From: Nannocystis exedens
GTDB lineage: Bacteria > Myxococcota_A > Polyangia > Nannocystales > Nannocystaceae
DNA: 64,000 bases
Assembly: GCF_002343915.1 (NCBI RefSeq)
Contig: NZ_NETK01000001.1
Coordinates: forward strand, 2,552,001 to 2,616,000
Direction: 5' to 3'
Shown here in pieces: positions 53,399 to 61,850 of the stretch (positions within the stretch are counted from its first letter, which is position 1; each line of letters opens with the position of its first letter). Under the pieces are notes generated by a model. It made no database searches, was not told the origin of the DNA, and saw nothing but the letters and a program-made list of their open reading frames with translations. A program made the translations under genes and the position numbers.

Positions 53399-54517
53399 TC
53401 AGCCGGCCTTGCCGCTCGCGCCGACGGCCCCCGAGACCGACGCGCTGGCTTTGAACGACACGTTGATGCTGACCGACGCCGTCGCCACCGCCGACGCCGA
53501 CGCCGTGATGCACGCGATCGCCTGCTCGCCGGCGCCCTGCAGCTTGCCGCGCAGCTCGCCGCCGAGGCGGACCAGCGTCTGCACCTCGCCGGCGATCTCC
53601 CGCCCCAGCTTGATCTGCGCCGTCAGCAGCACCGGCAGGTTGGCCGACAGCGACGCCACCAGCTTGCCGAGCGCCTGCGCGTTGCTCGACGTCTTGACCT
53701 CGAGCCGCGGCTTCGAGCACTGGGCCGAGAACTTCACGCTCGCCTCGCAGCTCGCCTTGCAGTCGGCGTCGACCTTCGGCGGCGTCACGCGGCCCTCGCA
53801 CTTCGGCGCCTGCCAGGTGCCCTGGCACGACGCGTGGCACGTCGCGTCGCACTGGCCGGTGCACGTGCCCTCGCACTTGCCGGCGCAGCGGCCCTGGGCG
53901 TCCTTCACCGCGCAGTTGCCCTGGCACTGGCCCGAGCAGCGGCCGTCGCACTGGCCCTTGCACGTACCCTGGCAGCGGCCGGACAGCTTGGCCGGCGTGC
54001 ACTGAGCGACGATCTCGCCGGGGTCGACCTCGACCTTGCAGCGGCCGTCGCAGCGGGCCCGCGCCGAAGCGTCGACCTCGCACTTCGGCGGGGTGTAGTC
54101 GGCCTCGATCTTGACCCCGCCCTTGAGCAACCCCTGGACCTTGGCCGCCACCGCCCCGCACGCGGCCTGCGAGGCCGTCGCGTTCTGGTTCGGCTGCATC
54201 GCCGCCGGGTTCACGCCGATGTCGGCGCCGATCTTGCGGCAGGCCGAGGTGACCTCGGCGTCCCACTGGACCGCCAGCCGCTGCAGGTCCTTGGCCGCCT
54301 GCACGAAGGCCCCGACCTTGGCGTTGAGCTCGGCCTTGGCGGTGTACTTCACCCCGAGCGCGTCGCCGCCGCTCGAGAGCGCCGGGCAGGCGATCCCGCC
54401 GGCCACGTTGGCGAGGTTGGACGTCGTCTGACCTGCCCCCGAGGACAGGAAGTTGCACGCGCCGGCGACGACGGCCGCGGCGAAGGTCACGGTGAGGGCC
54501 CGCGAAGTCTGCGACAT
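53399..54517 (-). CDS. Lipoprotein with CxGxC repeat region
   Basis: 372 residues from the ATG at 54517. Lipobox VAGAC (Cys21). A helical region of about 110 residues is followed by a Cys-rich centre (about 150-245) in which CQGTCKGQCDGRCSGQCQG and CAGKCEGTCTGQC show a C-x-x-x/C-x-G-x rhythm, then a helical and Ala/Ser-rich tail with VATASVSINVSFKASASVSG. The Cys pattern suggests a disulfide-bonded or metal-binding rod outside the cytoplasm. Middle gene of the operon 55083 to 53011. Up to 54601 the in-frame sequence is not signal-like, so the later start was used. Unknown function. Confidence 0.75.
   Translation of the reverse strand: MSQTSRALTVTFAAAVVAGACNFLSSGAGQTTSNLANVAGGIACPALSSGGDALGVKYTAKAELNAKVGAFVQAAKDLQRLAVQWDAEVTSACRKIGADIGVNPAAMQPNQNATASQAACGAVAAKVQGLLKGGVKIEADYTPPKCEVDASARARCDGRCKVEVDPGEIVAQCTPAKLSGRCQGTCKGQCDGRCSGQCQGNCAVKDAQGRCAGKCEGTCTGQCDATCHASCQGTWQAPKCEGRVTPPKVDADCKASCEASVKFSAQCSKPRLEVKTSSNAQALGKLVASLSANLPVLLTAQIKLGREIAGEVQTLVRLGGELRGKLQGAGEQAIACITASASAVATASVSINVSFKASASVSGAVGASGKAG
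54432..54448. repeat. 14-bp repeat, one unit, inside the CxGxC lipoprotein gene
   Basis: CCTGCCC-CCGA-GGA then CAGG, encoding LSSGAGQT right after the lipidated Cys. Confidence 0.45.
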
Positions 54518-54594
54518 GAACCGAGTGTCCCAGGTCGACCCTGACCGCGCAATCGCGTCGCCGCTCCTGTACGACGTTCCGCGGCCGCGGGGGC

Positions 54595-55083
54595 TCAGCA
54601 CGAGCCGACCGGGCAGCTGAAGCGGCCGTCGCCGCAGTCCGAGGCCGGCTCGGTGCTGCCGTCGGGCAAGGCGCAGCGGATCTCGCAGCTACCGACGCCC
54701 TCGCACGAGGCCTCGCCGCTGATCATCACGACGTCGCAGTTCGACAGGTTGCGGCAGTCGACCGCGCAGTCGGCCCCGCAGGCCACCTCGCAGTTGCTCA
54801 CCGACTCGCAGTCGACGGAGCAGGCGTCGCCGCACTCGAGGTCGCAGTTCGAGTTGTTGTGACACGACAGGTTGCACATGTCGCCGCAGCCGGCGTCGCA
54901 GTTGCTGACGTCGTGGCACTCGGCGTCGCAGCCGGCCGCCGGACAGTCGAGCACGCAGTTGTCGCCGCCGCTGCAGCCGCACACCGGACCGGCGCAGTAG
55001 CCCGGAGGCGGCGGCGGTCCGCAGGACCCGAGGGCGAGCGACGAGACGAACACGAACGACCCGAACAGCGAAGCGCCGCGCAT
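54595..55083 (-). CDS. Small Cys-rich lipoprotein with CxxxC/NCxxxC repeats
   Basis: 162 residues. Signal FVFVSSLALGSC with Cys21. The mature part is a run of Asn-Cys units, such as VSNCDAGCGDMC, NSNCDLECGDAC, VSNCEVACGADC and LSNCDVVM, spaced about 18 residues apart. This repeat style is common in myxobacterial outer-surface proteins and probably forms a disulfide ladder; no enzyme motif. First gene of the operon with the CxGxC lipoprotein (77 bp downstream) and crcB. Confidence 0.75.
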   Translation of the reverse strand: MRGASLFGSFVFVSSLALGSCGPPPPPGYCAGPVCGCSGGDNCVLDCPAAGCDAECHDVSNCDAGCGDMCNLSCHNNSNCDLECGDACSVDCESVSNCEVACGADCAVDCRNLSNCDVVMISGEASCEGVGSCEIRCALPDGSTEPASDCGDGRFSCPVGSC

Positions 55084-55403
55084 GAGCGGACCCTACCACG
55101 AGCGCCGCGCCGCGTACGCCGGTCCGCTCGCGTCGCGCCGGCCACGCGACACGGGCGAGCGCCCGCGTCGAGAGAGAGACGCAGTCATCCTGCCGCCGGC
55201 AGCCCCCGGCCCGCCCGTCGGGCCCGGGGAGCGCCCTGAGCAACGGCCTTCGCGCGCGCGCGAGCCCGCCTCGCCGGGCCCGGCGCGCGCGCAGCCCGGC
55301 CGCGACGCCCGTTCCCGCGTCGCCCGCCCTGCCTCTCGGCCTCCGCCGCTTGCGTGGTCGCGGCCCGGCGGCACAAACCGCGTCCCCCACCCGCGATCAT
55401 CGA

Positions 55404-55420
55404 CATGTCCTTTCGGACAC
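55404..55420. repeat. 14-bp repeat, one full unit, between genes
   Basis: CATGTCC-TTTC-GGA then CAC, a near-perfect hairpin in the 366-bp gap (55084-55449) between divergent genes; the rest of the gap holds no gene. Confidence 0.5.
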
Positions 55421-55449
55421 CCCCGATCGCCGCCCCAGGAGGTTCGATC

Positions 55450-56661
55450 ATGAGGAAGTTGCCCGTGGCCGGCGCGCTCGCCGGCCTGATGTTGCCGCTC
55501 ACCGCCGCGCCGGAGGTCCGCGCCGCCGGCTTCGCCGAGGCCGAGCTCTGGGCCGACGACTTCGGCGTCACCAGCGGCTGGCGCGTCGACAGGCACCCGC
55601 GCCTCCTGGCCGACGTCGACGGCGACGATCGGGCCGACGTCGTCGGCTTCGGCGAGCAGGGCGTCGTCGTCGCCCTGTCGACCGGCGAACGCTTCGACGC
55701 GCCGGAGATGTGGGTCGACAACTACTCGTACAGCAACGGCTGGCGGATCGACAAGCACCCGCGCTTCCTCCTCGACATGAACGACGACGGCCGGGCCGAC
55801 ATCGTCGGCTTCGGCAACGGCGGCGTGTTCGTGTCGCTGTCGACCGGCAGCAAGTTCATGCCGCCCAAGCTGTGGGTCGACGAGTTCACGATCGTCCGCG
55901 GCTGGCGCGTCGATCGCCACCCGCGCTTCCTCGCCGACGTCGACGACGACGACCTGCCCGACATCGTCGGCTTCGGCAACGGCGGCGTCCACGTCGCCAC
56001 CTCGACCGGCTCGAAGTTCCGCGAGCCCGCGCTGTGGCTGGCGGAATTCGGCTACGAGCAGGGCTGGCGGGTCGAGCGAACCCCCCGCTTCCTCCGCGAC
56101 GTCGACGACGACGGCCGCGCCGACATCATCGGCTTCGCCGACGACGGCGTGTACGTCGCCCGCGCCGGCGAGGACCGCTTCGGCCAGCCGAAGATGTGGC
56201 TGTCGGACTTCGGCTACGACCAGGGCTGGCGGATCGACAAGCACGTCCGCCTGCTCGGCGAGGTCGGCGGCGACGGCCGGCCCGACATCGTCGGCTTCGG
56301 CGAGGCCGGCACCTTGCTGGCCGTGGGCCGCAGCGGCGAGTTCGACGAGCCCGAGCGGGTCCTGGACCACTTCGGCGACGACCAGGGCTGGCGCGTCGAC
56401 CGTCACCCGCGCCAGCTCGGCGACATCGACGGCGACGAGCGCGACGACATCGTCGGCTTCGGCCAGACGGGGGTGATCGTCGCCACCGCCAGGAAGACCG
56501 GCTTCCGCGAGCCCCAGCGAGCGCTCGACGACTTCGGCTACGACCAGGGCTGGCGCGTCGGCGTCCACGTCCGCGCTCTGGCCGACGTCGACGGCGACGA
56601 TCGCCTCGACATCGTCGGCTTCGGCCACGGCGGCGTCCTCGTCGCCCTGGCCGAGGACTGA
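55450..56661 (+). CDS. Exported seven-repeat FG-GAP/VCBS protein
   Basis: 403 residues. AGGAGG 7 nt before the ATG sets the start. Signal peptide VAGALAGLMLPLTAAPEVRA. The rest is seven tandem repeats of about 54 residues, each with GWRVDRHPRxLxDVDGD and RADIVGFGxxGVxVAL, ending with a half repeat that can close the ring; this predicts a seven-bladed beta-propeller with Asp-rich calcium loops. Such proteins bind ligands or partner proteins; no catalytic residues are evident. Monocistronic, convergent with the ceramidase-like gene. Confidence 0.85.
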   Translation: MRKLPVAGALAGLMLPLTAAPEVRAAGFAEAELWADDFGVTSGWRVDRHPRLLADVDGDDRADVVGFGEQGVVVALSTGERFDAPEMWVDNYSYSNGWRIDKHPRFLLDMNDDGRADIVGFGNGGVFVSLSTGSKFMPPKLWVDEFTIVRGWRVDRHPRFLADVDDDDLPDIVGFGNGGVHVATSTGSKFREPALWLAEFGYEQGWRVERTPRFLRDVDDDGRADIIGFADDGVYVARAGEDRFGQPKMWLSDFGYDQGWRIDKHVRLLGEVGGDGRPDIVGFGEAGTLLAVGRSGEFDEPERVLDHFGDDQGWRVDRHPRQLGDIDGDERDDIVGFGQTGVIVATARKTGFREPQRALDDFGYDQGWRVGVHVRALADVDGDDRLDIVGFGHGGVLVALAED

Positions 56662-56674
56662 CGGCCCGCCCGGC

Positions 56675-58582
56675 TCACGACTTCGACCAGTGAATCAGCA
56701 GGTCGGCGAACTGGTCGACGAGGGCGGCCATGTCGGGCCCGAGCGAGTTGGTCTCCTCGTAGTGGTTGCCCTCGGCCTCGTTGATCCACGGCATCGTCTC
56801 GGCCAGCTCGAAGTCGTACTCCGGGATGATGTAGCCGAGCTCGTCGTTGCCGAGGCCGACGATCCAGCGGTACACGAGGCCCATGCGGTCCTCGAGGTAC
56901 GGCCCCTTCGGCGCCGCGCGGAGGTCGGGCGGGTTGACGTTGTCGGGCTTGATCAGCGGCACCCCGTCGGCGTTGACGTGCGAGCCGTCGTAGCCGCCGA
57001 TCGCCAGCTCGGGCAAGAGCTCGCCGGGGACCGTGAGCATCTGGATCGGCCCGAGCTCGACCAGCGCCATCTCGGTCTCGATCTCCTCCTCGCCCGGCAT
57101 GTCGGCGTTGAACACCTCCCGCTCGAGCACCTTCTGGTCGAACATCAGCTTGAAGTTGGTGTTGCGGACCCCGGCGCGGAACCGCTTGGCCGCGAAGCGC
57201 AGCGCCGGCCCCGTGATCTCCTCGCCCATCGCCACCGCGTCGAGCGCCATCTCGCCGAGCATCTGCCCGACCGAGTCGGCCTTCTCGAAGCTCGCCGCCT
57301 GGTAGGTCTCGCCGTCGGGGTTCTCGACGTTGACGCCGAGCGTCGTCATCATCCCGCCGACGGCCCCGTTGATGTAGATCGCCGGCCCGCCGAGGCCCGG
57401 CTTGCCCGCCGCCGTCTGCCACTCCGAGCCGGTCTCGACGGTGCGGCGCAGCGCGTGGACGAAGTCGGACGTCACCAGGTAGTTGTCGTCGGCCAGCGTC
57501 TCCGGGTGGCAGCCGTAGTTGACGAGGGTGGCGATCGGCATGCCCTCGGTGTCGATCAGGTGGGCGGCCGAGATGGTCTCGTCGACGATCCACGGGTCCC
57601 GCGAGTCGCGGATCAGGTTGGCCATGCCCTTCGGGTGGTAGGTCGACACGTCGACCTCGCCGACCCGCATCGACGCGACCTCGCGCATGTCCTTGAACGC
57701 GCCGACGATCGCCTCGGCGATGGTTTCGCGGACCTGCTGGCGGTACTCCGGCGAGTAGCCCGAGGTGAACAGGTCCTCGCCCCACAGGCCCATCGTGTCG
57801 GGGCCCTCGTGGTTGTGCGTCGCGTGCACGATCAGGTAGTCGAGGTCGATGTCCTGCGCCGGCAGCATCTCGCGGATCGCCTCGACGTCGTTGTTGAAGT
57901 AGCCGACGGTGTCGATCGCCACGATCGCCAGCGTCGACTCGCCCTGGCGAAACGCCACCGCCCGCGCCCACAGCCCGTCGCCCGCGCCGACCAAACCGTG
58001 CGTCGCGTCGCGGACGCCGTAGGCCGGGCGGTCGTGGCCGAAGCCGGCCATGAACAGCGGCTGCAGCTCGCCGTCGCCCTCGCCCATGTCGGGCCCCGTG
58101 TAGCCGGGGTCGCCGGGGCACTTCTGGTCGCAGCCGCAGTCGAGCAGCATGTCGTCGGCCGGCTTCCACGCGTTGTCCATGTCGACGTCGACCCACTTCT
58201 CCCAGCAGTGGGGCAGGATCGACAGCACCGCCGCGCCGGCCTCGAGCGGCGCGTCGGGCTGCGCGGCGCAGCCGCCCTGCGGGCCGTCGGGGCACCACAG
58301 GTCGGGCGGCTCCGGCGGCGGGTCGCCGGTGGTGCCGTCGGTGGTCGTCGGCTCGCCGGTCGACGTCGGCGAGGTCGCGGTCCCCGGGGTCGTGGTCGAG
58401 GTCGGCGGGTCGGACGTCGGCGCCGCCGTGCCCGGTGAATTGGTGACGCCGCCGGTCGCGGTCGCGGCCGTCGCCGAAGCGTCGTCGCCGCCGGCGGTCG
58501 GGTCGAGGCAGCCGCCGAGCGTGAGGCCGGCGAGGGCGAGGATCCGGCTGCTTCCCCGCAGCGTGATGGGCGGCAGAGTCAT
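56675..58582 (-). CDS. Neutral/alkaline ceramidase-like lipoprotein
   Basis: 635 residues from the ATG at 58582. Lipobox LTLGGC, then a Thr-rich linker of about 75 residues. The enzyme part has FMAGFGHDRPAYGVRDATHG, the zinc-site text LDYLIVHATHNHEGPDTMGL, ATLVNYGCHPETLADDNYLV and VELGPIQMLTVPGELLPELA, the order of conserved blocks in neutral ceramidase N-terminal domains, which deacylate ceramides with one zinc. The substrate could be a prey or self lipid. GGAGC precedes the start. It faces the PP2C gene divergently. Confidence 0.8.
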   Translation of the reverse strand: MTLPPITLRGSSRILALAGLTLGGCLDPTAGGDDASATAATATGGVTNSPGTAAPTSDPPTSTTTPGTATSPTSTGEPTTTDGTTGDPPPEPPDLWCPDGPQGGCAAQPDAPLEAGAAVLSILPHCWEKWVDVDMDNAWKPADDMLLDCGCDQKCPGDPGYTGPDMGEGDGELQPLFMAGFGHDRPAYGVRDATHGLVGAGDGLWARAVAFRQGESTLAIVAIDTVGYFNNDVEAIREMLPAQDIDLDYLIVHATHNHEGPDTMGLWGEDLFTSGYSPEYRQQVRETIAEAIVGAFKDMREVASMRVGEVDVSTYHPKGMANLIRDSRDPWIVDETISAAHLIDTEGMPIATLVNYGCHPETLADDNYLVTSDFVHALRRTVETGSEWQTAAGKPGLGGPAIYINGAVGGMMTTLGVNVENPDGETYQAASFEKADSVGQMLGEMALDAVAMGEEITGPALRFAAKRFRAGVRNTNFKLMFDQKVLEREVFNADMPGEEEIETEMALVELGPIQMLTVPGELLPELAIGGYDGSHVNADGVPLIKPDNVNPPDLRAAPKGPYLEDRMGLVYRWIVGLGNDELGYIIPEYDFELAETMPWINEAEGNHYEETNSLGPDMAALVDQFADLLIHWSKS

Positions 58583-58646
58583 GGGCGCTCCAGGTCGATC
58601 GTCGCCAGGGTACAACAAGCGCGGGCGCGTTCCCACCGGCCCGTGC

Positions 58647-58652
58647 TAAGGT
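58647..58652 (+). promoter_or_regulatory. -10-like hexamer next to a start codon
   Basis: TAAGGT lies 10 nt before the ATG at 58663. Confidence 0.35.
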
Positions 58653-58662
58653 CGCCGTCGCC

Positions 58663-59427
58663 ATGGGGACGCGTCACTACGGCTACACCGACGTCGGCCG
58701 GGTGCGCAGTCGCAACGAGGACGCCTTCCTCGCCGACGCCCAGCTCGGCCTCTTCATCGTCTGCGACGGCGTCGGCGGCCGGGCCCGCGGCGAGATCGCC
58801 AGCCAGGAGACCGTCGAGTTCATCGTCGACTTCGTCAAGGGCGACGCGACCGACATCGAGATCGCCCGCCACGGCGGCGAGCTCGATCAAGCGGCCCGCC
58901 AGCGCCTCGCCGCCCTGCTCCGCGGGGCGATCCAGAGCGCCTGCTACATGGTCCACACCATGGGCGAGATGGACCCTGACCGAAGGGGCATGTCGACGAC
59001 GGCCTCGGTGGTGCTGGTCGCCGGTCACGTCGCCACGGTGGCGTGGGTCGGCGACTCGCGGGTCTACCTCTGGCACGCCGGCGAGCACGTGCAGCTGACC
59101 GACGACCACACGCTGGTGAACGTGCAGATCCGCCAGGGCACGATGACGCCCGAGGCGGCCAAGCTGTCGCACCTCAAGCACGTGATCACCCGCGCCGTCG
59201 GCCACCGCGAGTTCGTCGAGGTCGACGTCCGCCAGCTCGAGCTGACCCCCGGCGACAAGCTGCTGCTGTGCAGCGACGGCCTGCACGAGTACCTCGACGA
59301 GCCGGGCCTCCTGGCCCGCCTGTTCTCGGCCGACCTCGCCCCCGCCGCCCGCGACGCCGTGCGCCACGCCAACATCAACGGCGGCCGCGACAACATCACC
59401 GCGCTGTTCGTCGAGTACACCGGCTGA
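58663..59427 (+). CDS. PP2C-family serine/threonine protein phosphatase
   Basis: 254 residues, a bare catalytic domain. VRSRNEDAFLAD, FIVCDGVGGRARGEIASQE (GVGG in place of GMGG), AWVGDSRVYLWHAGE, LCSDGLHEYL and GRDNITALFVEYTG supply the metal-binding aspartates. No membrane segment. It stands alone, so its kinase partner is not evident; a second PP2C is at 32161. The 3' end abuts a 14-bp repeat array. Confidence 0.93.
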   Translation: MGTRHYGYTDVGRVRSRNEDAFLADAQLGLFIVCDGVGGRARGEIASQETVEFIVDFVKGDATDIEIARHGGELDQAARQRLAALLRGAIQSACYMVHTMGEMDPDRRGMSTTASVVLVAGHVATVAWVGDSRVYLWHAGEHVQLTDDHTLVNVQIRQGTMTPEAAKLSHLKHVITRAVGHREFVEVDVRQLELTPGDKLLLCSDGLHEYLDEPGLLARLFSADLAPAARDAVRHANINGGRDNITALFVEYTG

Positions 59428-60306
59428 GCGGGCATGTCCGAAAGGGCATGCTCGATGCGCCATGCGCATCCAGACCTGTGCTCGAGGACATGCTCTCCGA
59501 GCCAGCCTGGCCGCGGCCGCCGGCCGAGCGCTCACGGGCGAGCGAAGCTCGGCGCGCGCGCGAGGAGCTCCGCCGGTGAGCCCGGGAGACCGGCAAGGCT
59601 TGCGACGTAGAGGTATACTCCGCGACGTCGCCGTAGCCGCCGTGATCGATCCGCTCACGCACGTTCGCGCGGAGGAAGCGCTCCGCGCGGTCTCGCAGCG
59701 GCCGCGGGTCGGCGGCCATCGACAGCGCCAACTCGGCGATCCTGCGCGCCTTGGCCGGCACGAACTTCTTGTCGGGGAGGACGCGCATCAGGATCTCGCT
59801 CGCCTCCGCCGCACGCTCTGCCGCACAGGCGAGCTGGACCAGCGGATAGACGCCGTGTTGCAGGCTCGGCTTCTTCTTCGCGTACTGGCGCGCGAAGTCG
59901 CGAGAGTAGATCCGGAAGGCCCGCTCGAACCACCGCGGCTGACGCTCGCCGGTAGCGATCCACTCCACCAGCGCCTTGGTCTTCAACCCGCACGCGACGG
60001 AGTAGGTGCGATGCAGGGCGTTGATCGGCTTGTCCTTGTCCTTCGCCGTGAAGTCGGCGTCCGGGGGCAGCAGCCCCTCGACGGCCTCGTCGGTCGCCAG
60101 CGCCTCGCCCAGGATCCGGCGAAGCAACGGGGCCAGCGACGTCCACGGCTCCTCGCCCGCGATGCCGCCGAAGTACGCGGCGACGAGCTCGTTGAACTTG
60201 CTGCCCCAGAATGGAGATTGAGCGGCCCCGCCGCCACCTCGGCGACCTGCGCGGCATTGTAGTAGCGGGGCAGTGACGTGCGGAGCAGCGCAGCGTCGAA
60301 GGTCAT
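59396..60306 (-). pseudogene. Hypothetical helical protein, frameshifted and with an eroded 3' end
   Basis: ATG at 60306 (TACGGT 7 nt upstream) gives MTFDAALLRTSLPRYYNAAQ then VAEVAAG; adding one G in the G-run near 60232 restores AAQSPFWGSKFNELVAAYFG and about 200 further residues such as GVYPLVQLACAAERAAEASE. After RIDHGGYGDVAEYTSTS (about 59610) the sequence becomes Arg/Ser-rich and runs through the 14-bp repeat array (MPFRTCP) to 59396, so the natural C-terminus is probably lost. No family recognised. Confidence 0.6.
59430..59502. repeat. 14-bp-period palindromic repeat array, five units plus a partial
   Basis: Units at 59433, 59447, 59461, 59475 (CCTG) and 59489, then CAGC at 59503, all exactly 14 bp apart. 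It sits between the PP2C stop codon and the degenerate end of the gene on the other strand. Confidence 0.88.
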
Positions 60307-60407
60307 CTCGCGCACCGTACCATCGCGAGGACCAGGCACGGCGCGGCGCTCGAACGGTTCGCGTCGTCCGCAACCGGCCCCTCGTCGGACCGGGAGCGAC
60401 CCGCCGC

Positions 60408-61850
60408 TCACTGCACCGTGCGCACGCAGCGGGCCGCCAGGGCCGTCTCGCCGCCGACCATCAGCTCGCGCCACGGCGCGTCCGGCTCGGGCGGCGTGGT
60501 GTCGGCGATCTGGATCGCCGCCCCGTCCTCGGCCCAGAACGGCCCCGGGCCGCGGAACACGGCCGCCAGCTGCTGGATCTCGAGCAGCTGCGGCAGGCGG
60601 AACCCCGTCAGCGCCTCGCTGCCGTACGGCACGCGCAGCGCCGCGCAGAAGCGGCGGGCCTCCTCCTGGTTGACCGCCTCGACCACCCCGCCGAACAGCT
60701 CGAGCGAGCCTTCCGAGCGGACGATCGGGATCGGCGCCACCGCGGCCGGCACCTGCAGCGGCTTGTCCTCGTCGCGCAGGTCGGCGGCGCAGCGGAACCC
60801 GAGGCGGTGGTCGGCGACGGCGATGTCCCAGCCCTCGAGCTCGACCCCCGGGAACTTCGGCGGCCGGGTCTCGCGGGCGGCGCGGCGCTGGCCGACGCTG
60901 CCGTACTTGTACACGTGGCGGACCGGCTCACCCGCGGGCGGCCTGCAGGCCGCGTCCTCGCCGCAGAACGCCGACTGCTCGAACACCCCGCGGGCGACCG
61001 CCAGCGGGCCGTCGGCGGCGCGGAACGCCTCGCTGACGAACGGGCGCAGCGCCGCGTCGGCGTCGTAGGTGTCGGCGACCCACTCGAGCGCGTCGCTGCC
61101 CATCCCGCGCACGCCGAAGTACGAGCTGTCCAGTCGGACATGTCCTGCGGGATAGAGCCCCTGCGGGATGTCGTCCTTGACCTGGTTGCCCCACGGGTAC
61201 ACGCGGGCGTCGGGCCCGCGGGCCGCGTACTCCCACTCGGCCTCGCTGGGCAGGCGGCCGCCGGCGTGGCGGCAGTAGGCCTCGGCCTGCTGGTGGCTGA
61301 CGCAGGTCTGCGGCAGCGCGTCGGCGACCTCCGGCTGGAGGTCCTTGGCCGGATCGGCCTGGCCTTCGGGACAGACCGCGGGCGTGCACGCGCCGGCCGC
61401 CACGCAGCTCGCGTAGGCCCCGCGGGTGACCTCGTGGAGGTCGATCCAGAAGCTGCGCAGCGCCTCGTGCCGCGGCGGGTTGCCCGACCAGCGCACCGCC
61501 GGCAGCTCGCGCGACGGCGCCGAGTTGAAGTGGTCGGGCACGTTGCCCATGACGAACACGCCGCCGGGGATCTGGACCCGCTGCACGTGCTCGGTCTCCC
61601 ACAGCCCGATCGGCACGCACTCGCCGTGGATGTCGCGCCCGCTGCCGCGCCCGCACTCGGGCATCTCCTTGGCCTGCTTGGCCTTCTCGGTCTCGGACAG
61701 CTCGGTCACCTTCTTCAGCTCCGACAGCGGCCGGGCCTCGCCGACGGCCACCGGCGCGGGCGGCGGAGCGTCGAGCGCGGCGAAGCGGCGGCTCGTGGCC
61801 TCACAGGCGGCCAGACACAGGGGGACGACGAGGAGCGCGCGGGACATCAT
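60408..61850 (-). CDS. SUMF1-domain lipoprotein (formylglycine-generating enzyme-like)
   Basis: 480 residues. Lipobox LCLAAC (Cys16). The SUMF1/EgtB-type domain begins VQIPGGVFVMGNVPDHFNSA and has SFWIDLHEVTRGAYASCVAA, CRHAGGRLPSEAEWEYAARG and DARVYPWGNQV, then ALEWVADTY and HRLGFRCA. A C-terminal second, shorter copy has EEARRFCAALRVPYG and GFRLPQLLEIQQLA. Many Cys are present, but the two active-site Cys of true formylglycine enzymes are not clearly conserved, so a structural or binding role is as likely. The start overlaps the symporter stop (ATGA): third gene of an operon with DUF3311 and a symporter. Confidence 0.82.
   Translation of the reverse strand: MMSRALLVVPLCLAACEATSRRFAALDAPPPAPVAVGEARPLSELKKVTELSETEKAKQAKEMPECGRGSGRDIHGECVPIGLWETEHVQRVQIPGGVFVMGNVPDHFNSAPSRELPAVRWSGNPPRHEALRSFWIDLHEVTRGAYASCVAAGACTPAVCPEGQADPAKDLQPEVADALPQTCVSHQQAEAYCRHAGGRLPSEAEWEYAARGPDARVYPWGNQVKDDIPQGLYPAGHVRLDSSYFGVRGMGSDALEWVADTYDADAALRPFVSEAFRAADGPLAVARGVFEQSAFCGEDAACRPPAGEPVRHVYKYGSVGQRRAARETRPPKFPGVELEGWDIAVADHRLGFRCAADLRDEDKPLQVPAAVAPIPIVRSEGSLELFGGVVEAVNQEEARRFCAALRVPYGSEALTGFRLPQLLEIQQLAAVFRGPGPFWAEDGAAIQIADTTPPEPDAPWRELMVGGETALAARCVRTVQ
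61125..61152. repeat. 14-bp repeat, two units, inside the SUMF1 gene
   Basis: GCTGTCC-AGTC-GGA then CATGTCC-TGCG-GGA, encoding PAGHVRLDSSY within the domain. Confidence 0.5.

Noticed and set aside
55084..55449. Fluoride riboswitch in front of the operon that contains crcB
   Set aside because: I looked for the conserved GATGG core and pseudoknot partner before the first gene and saw none.
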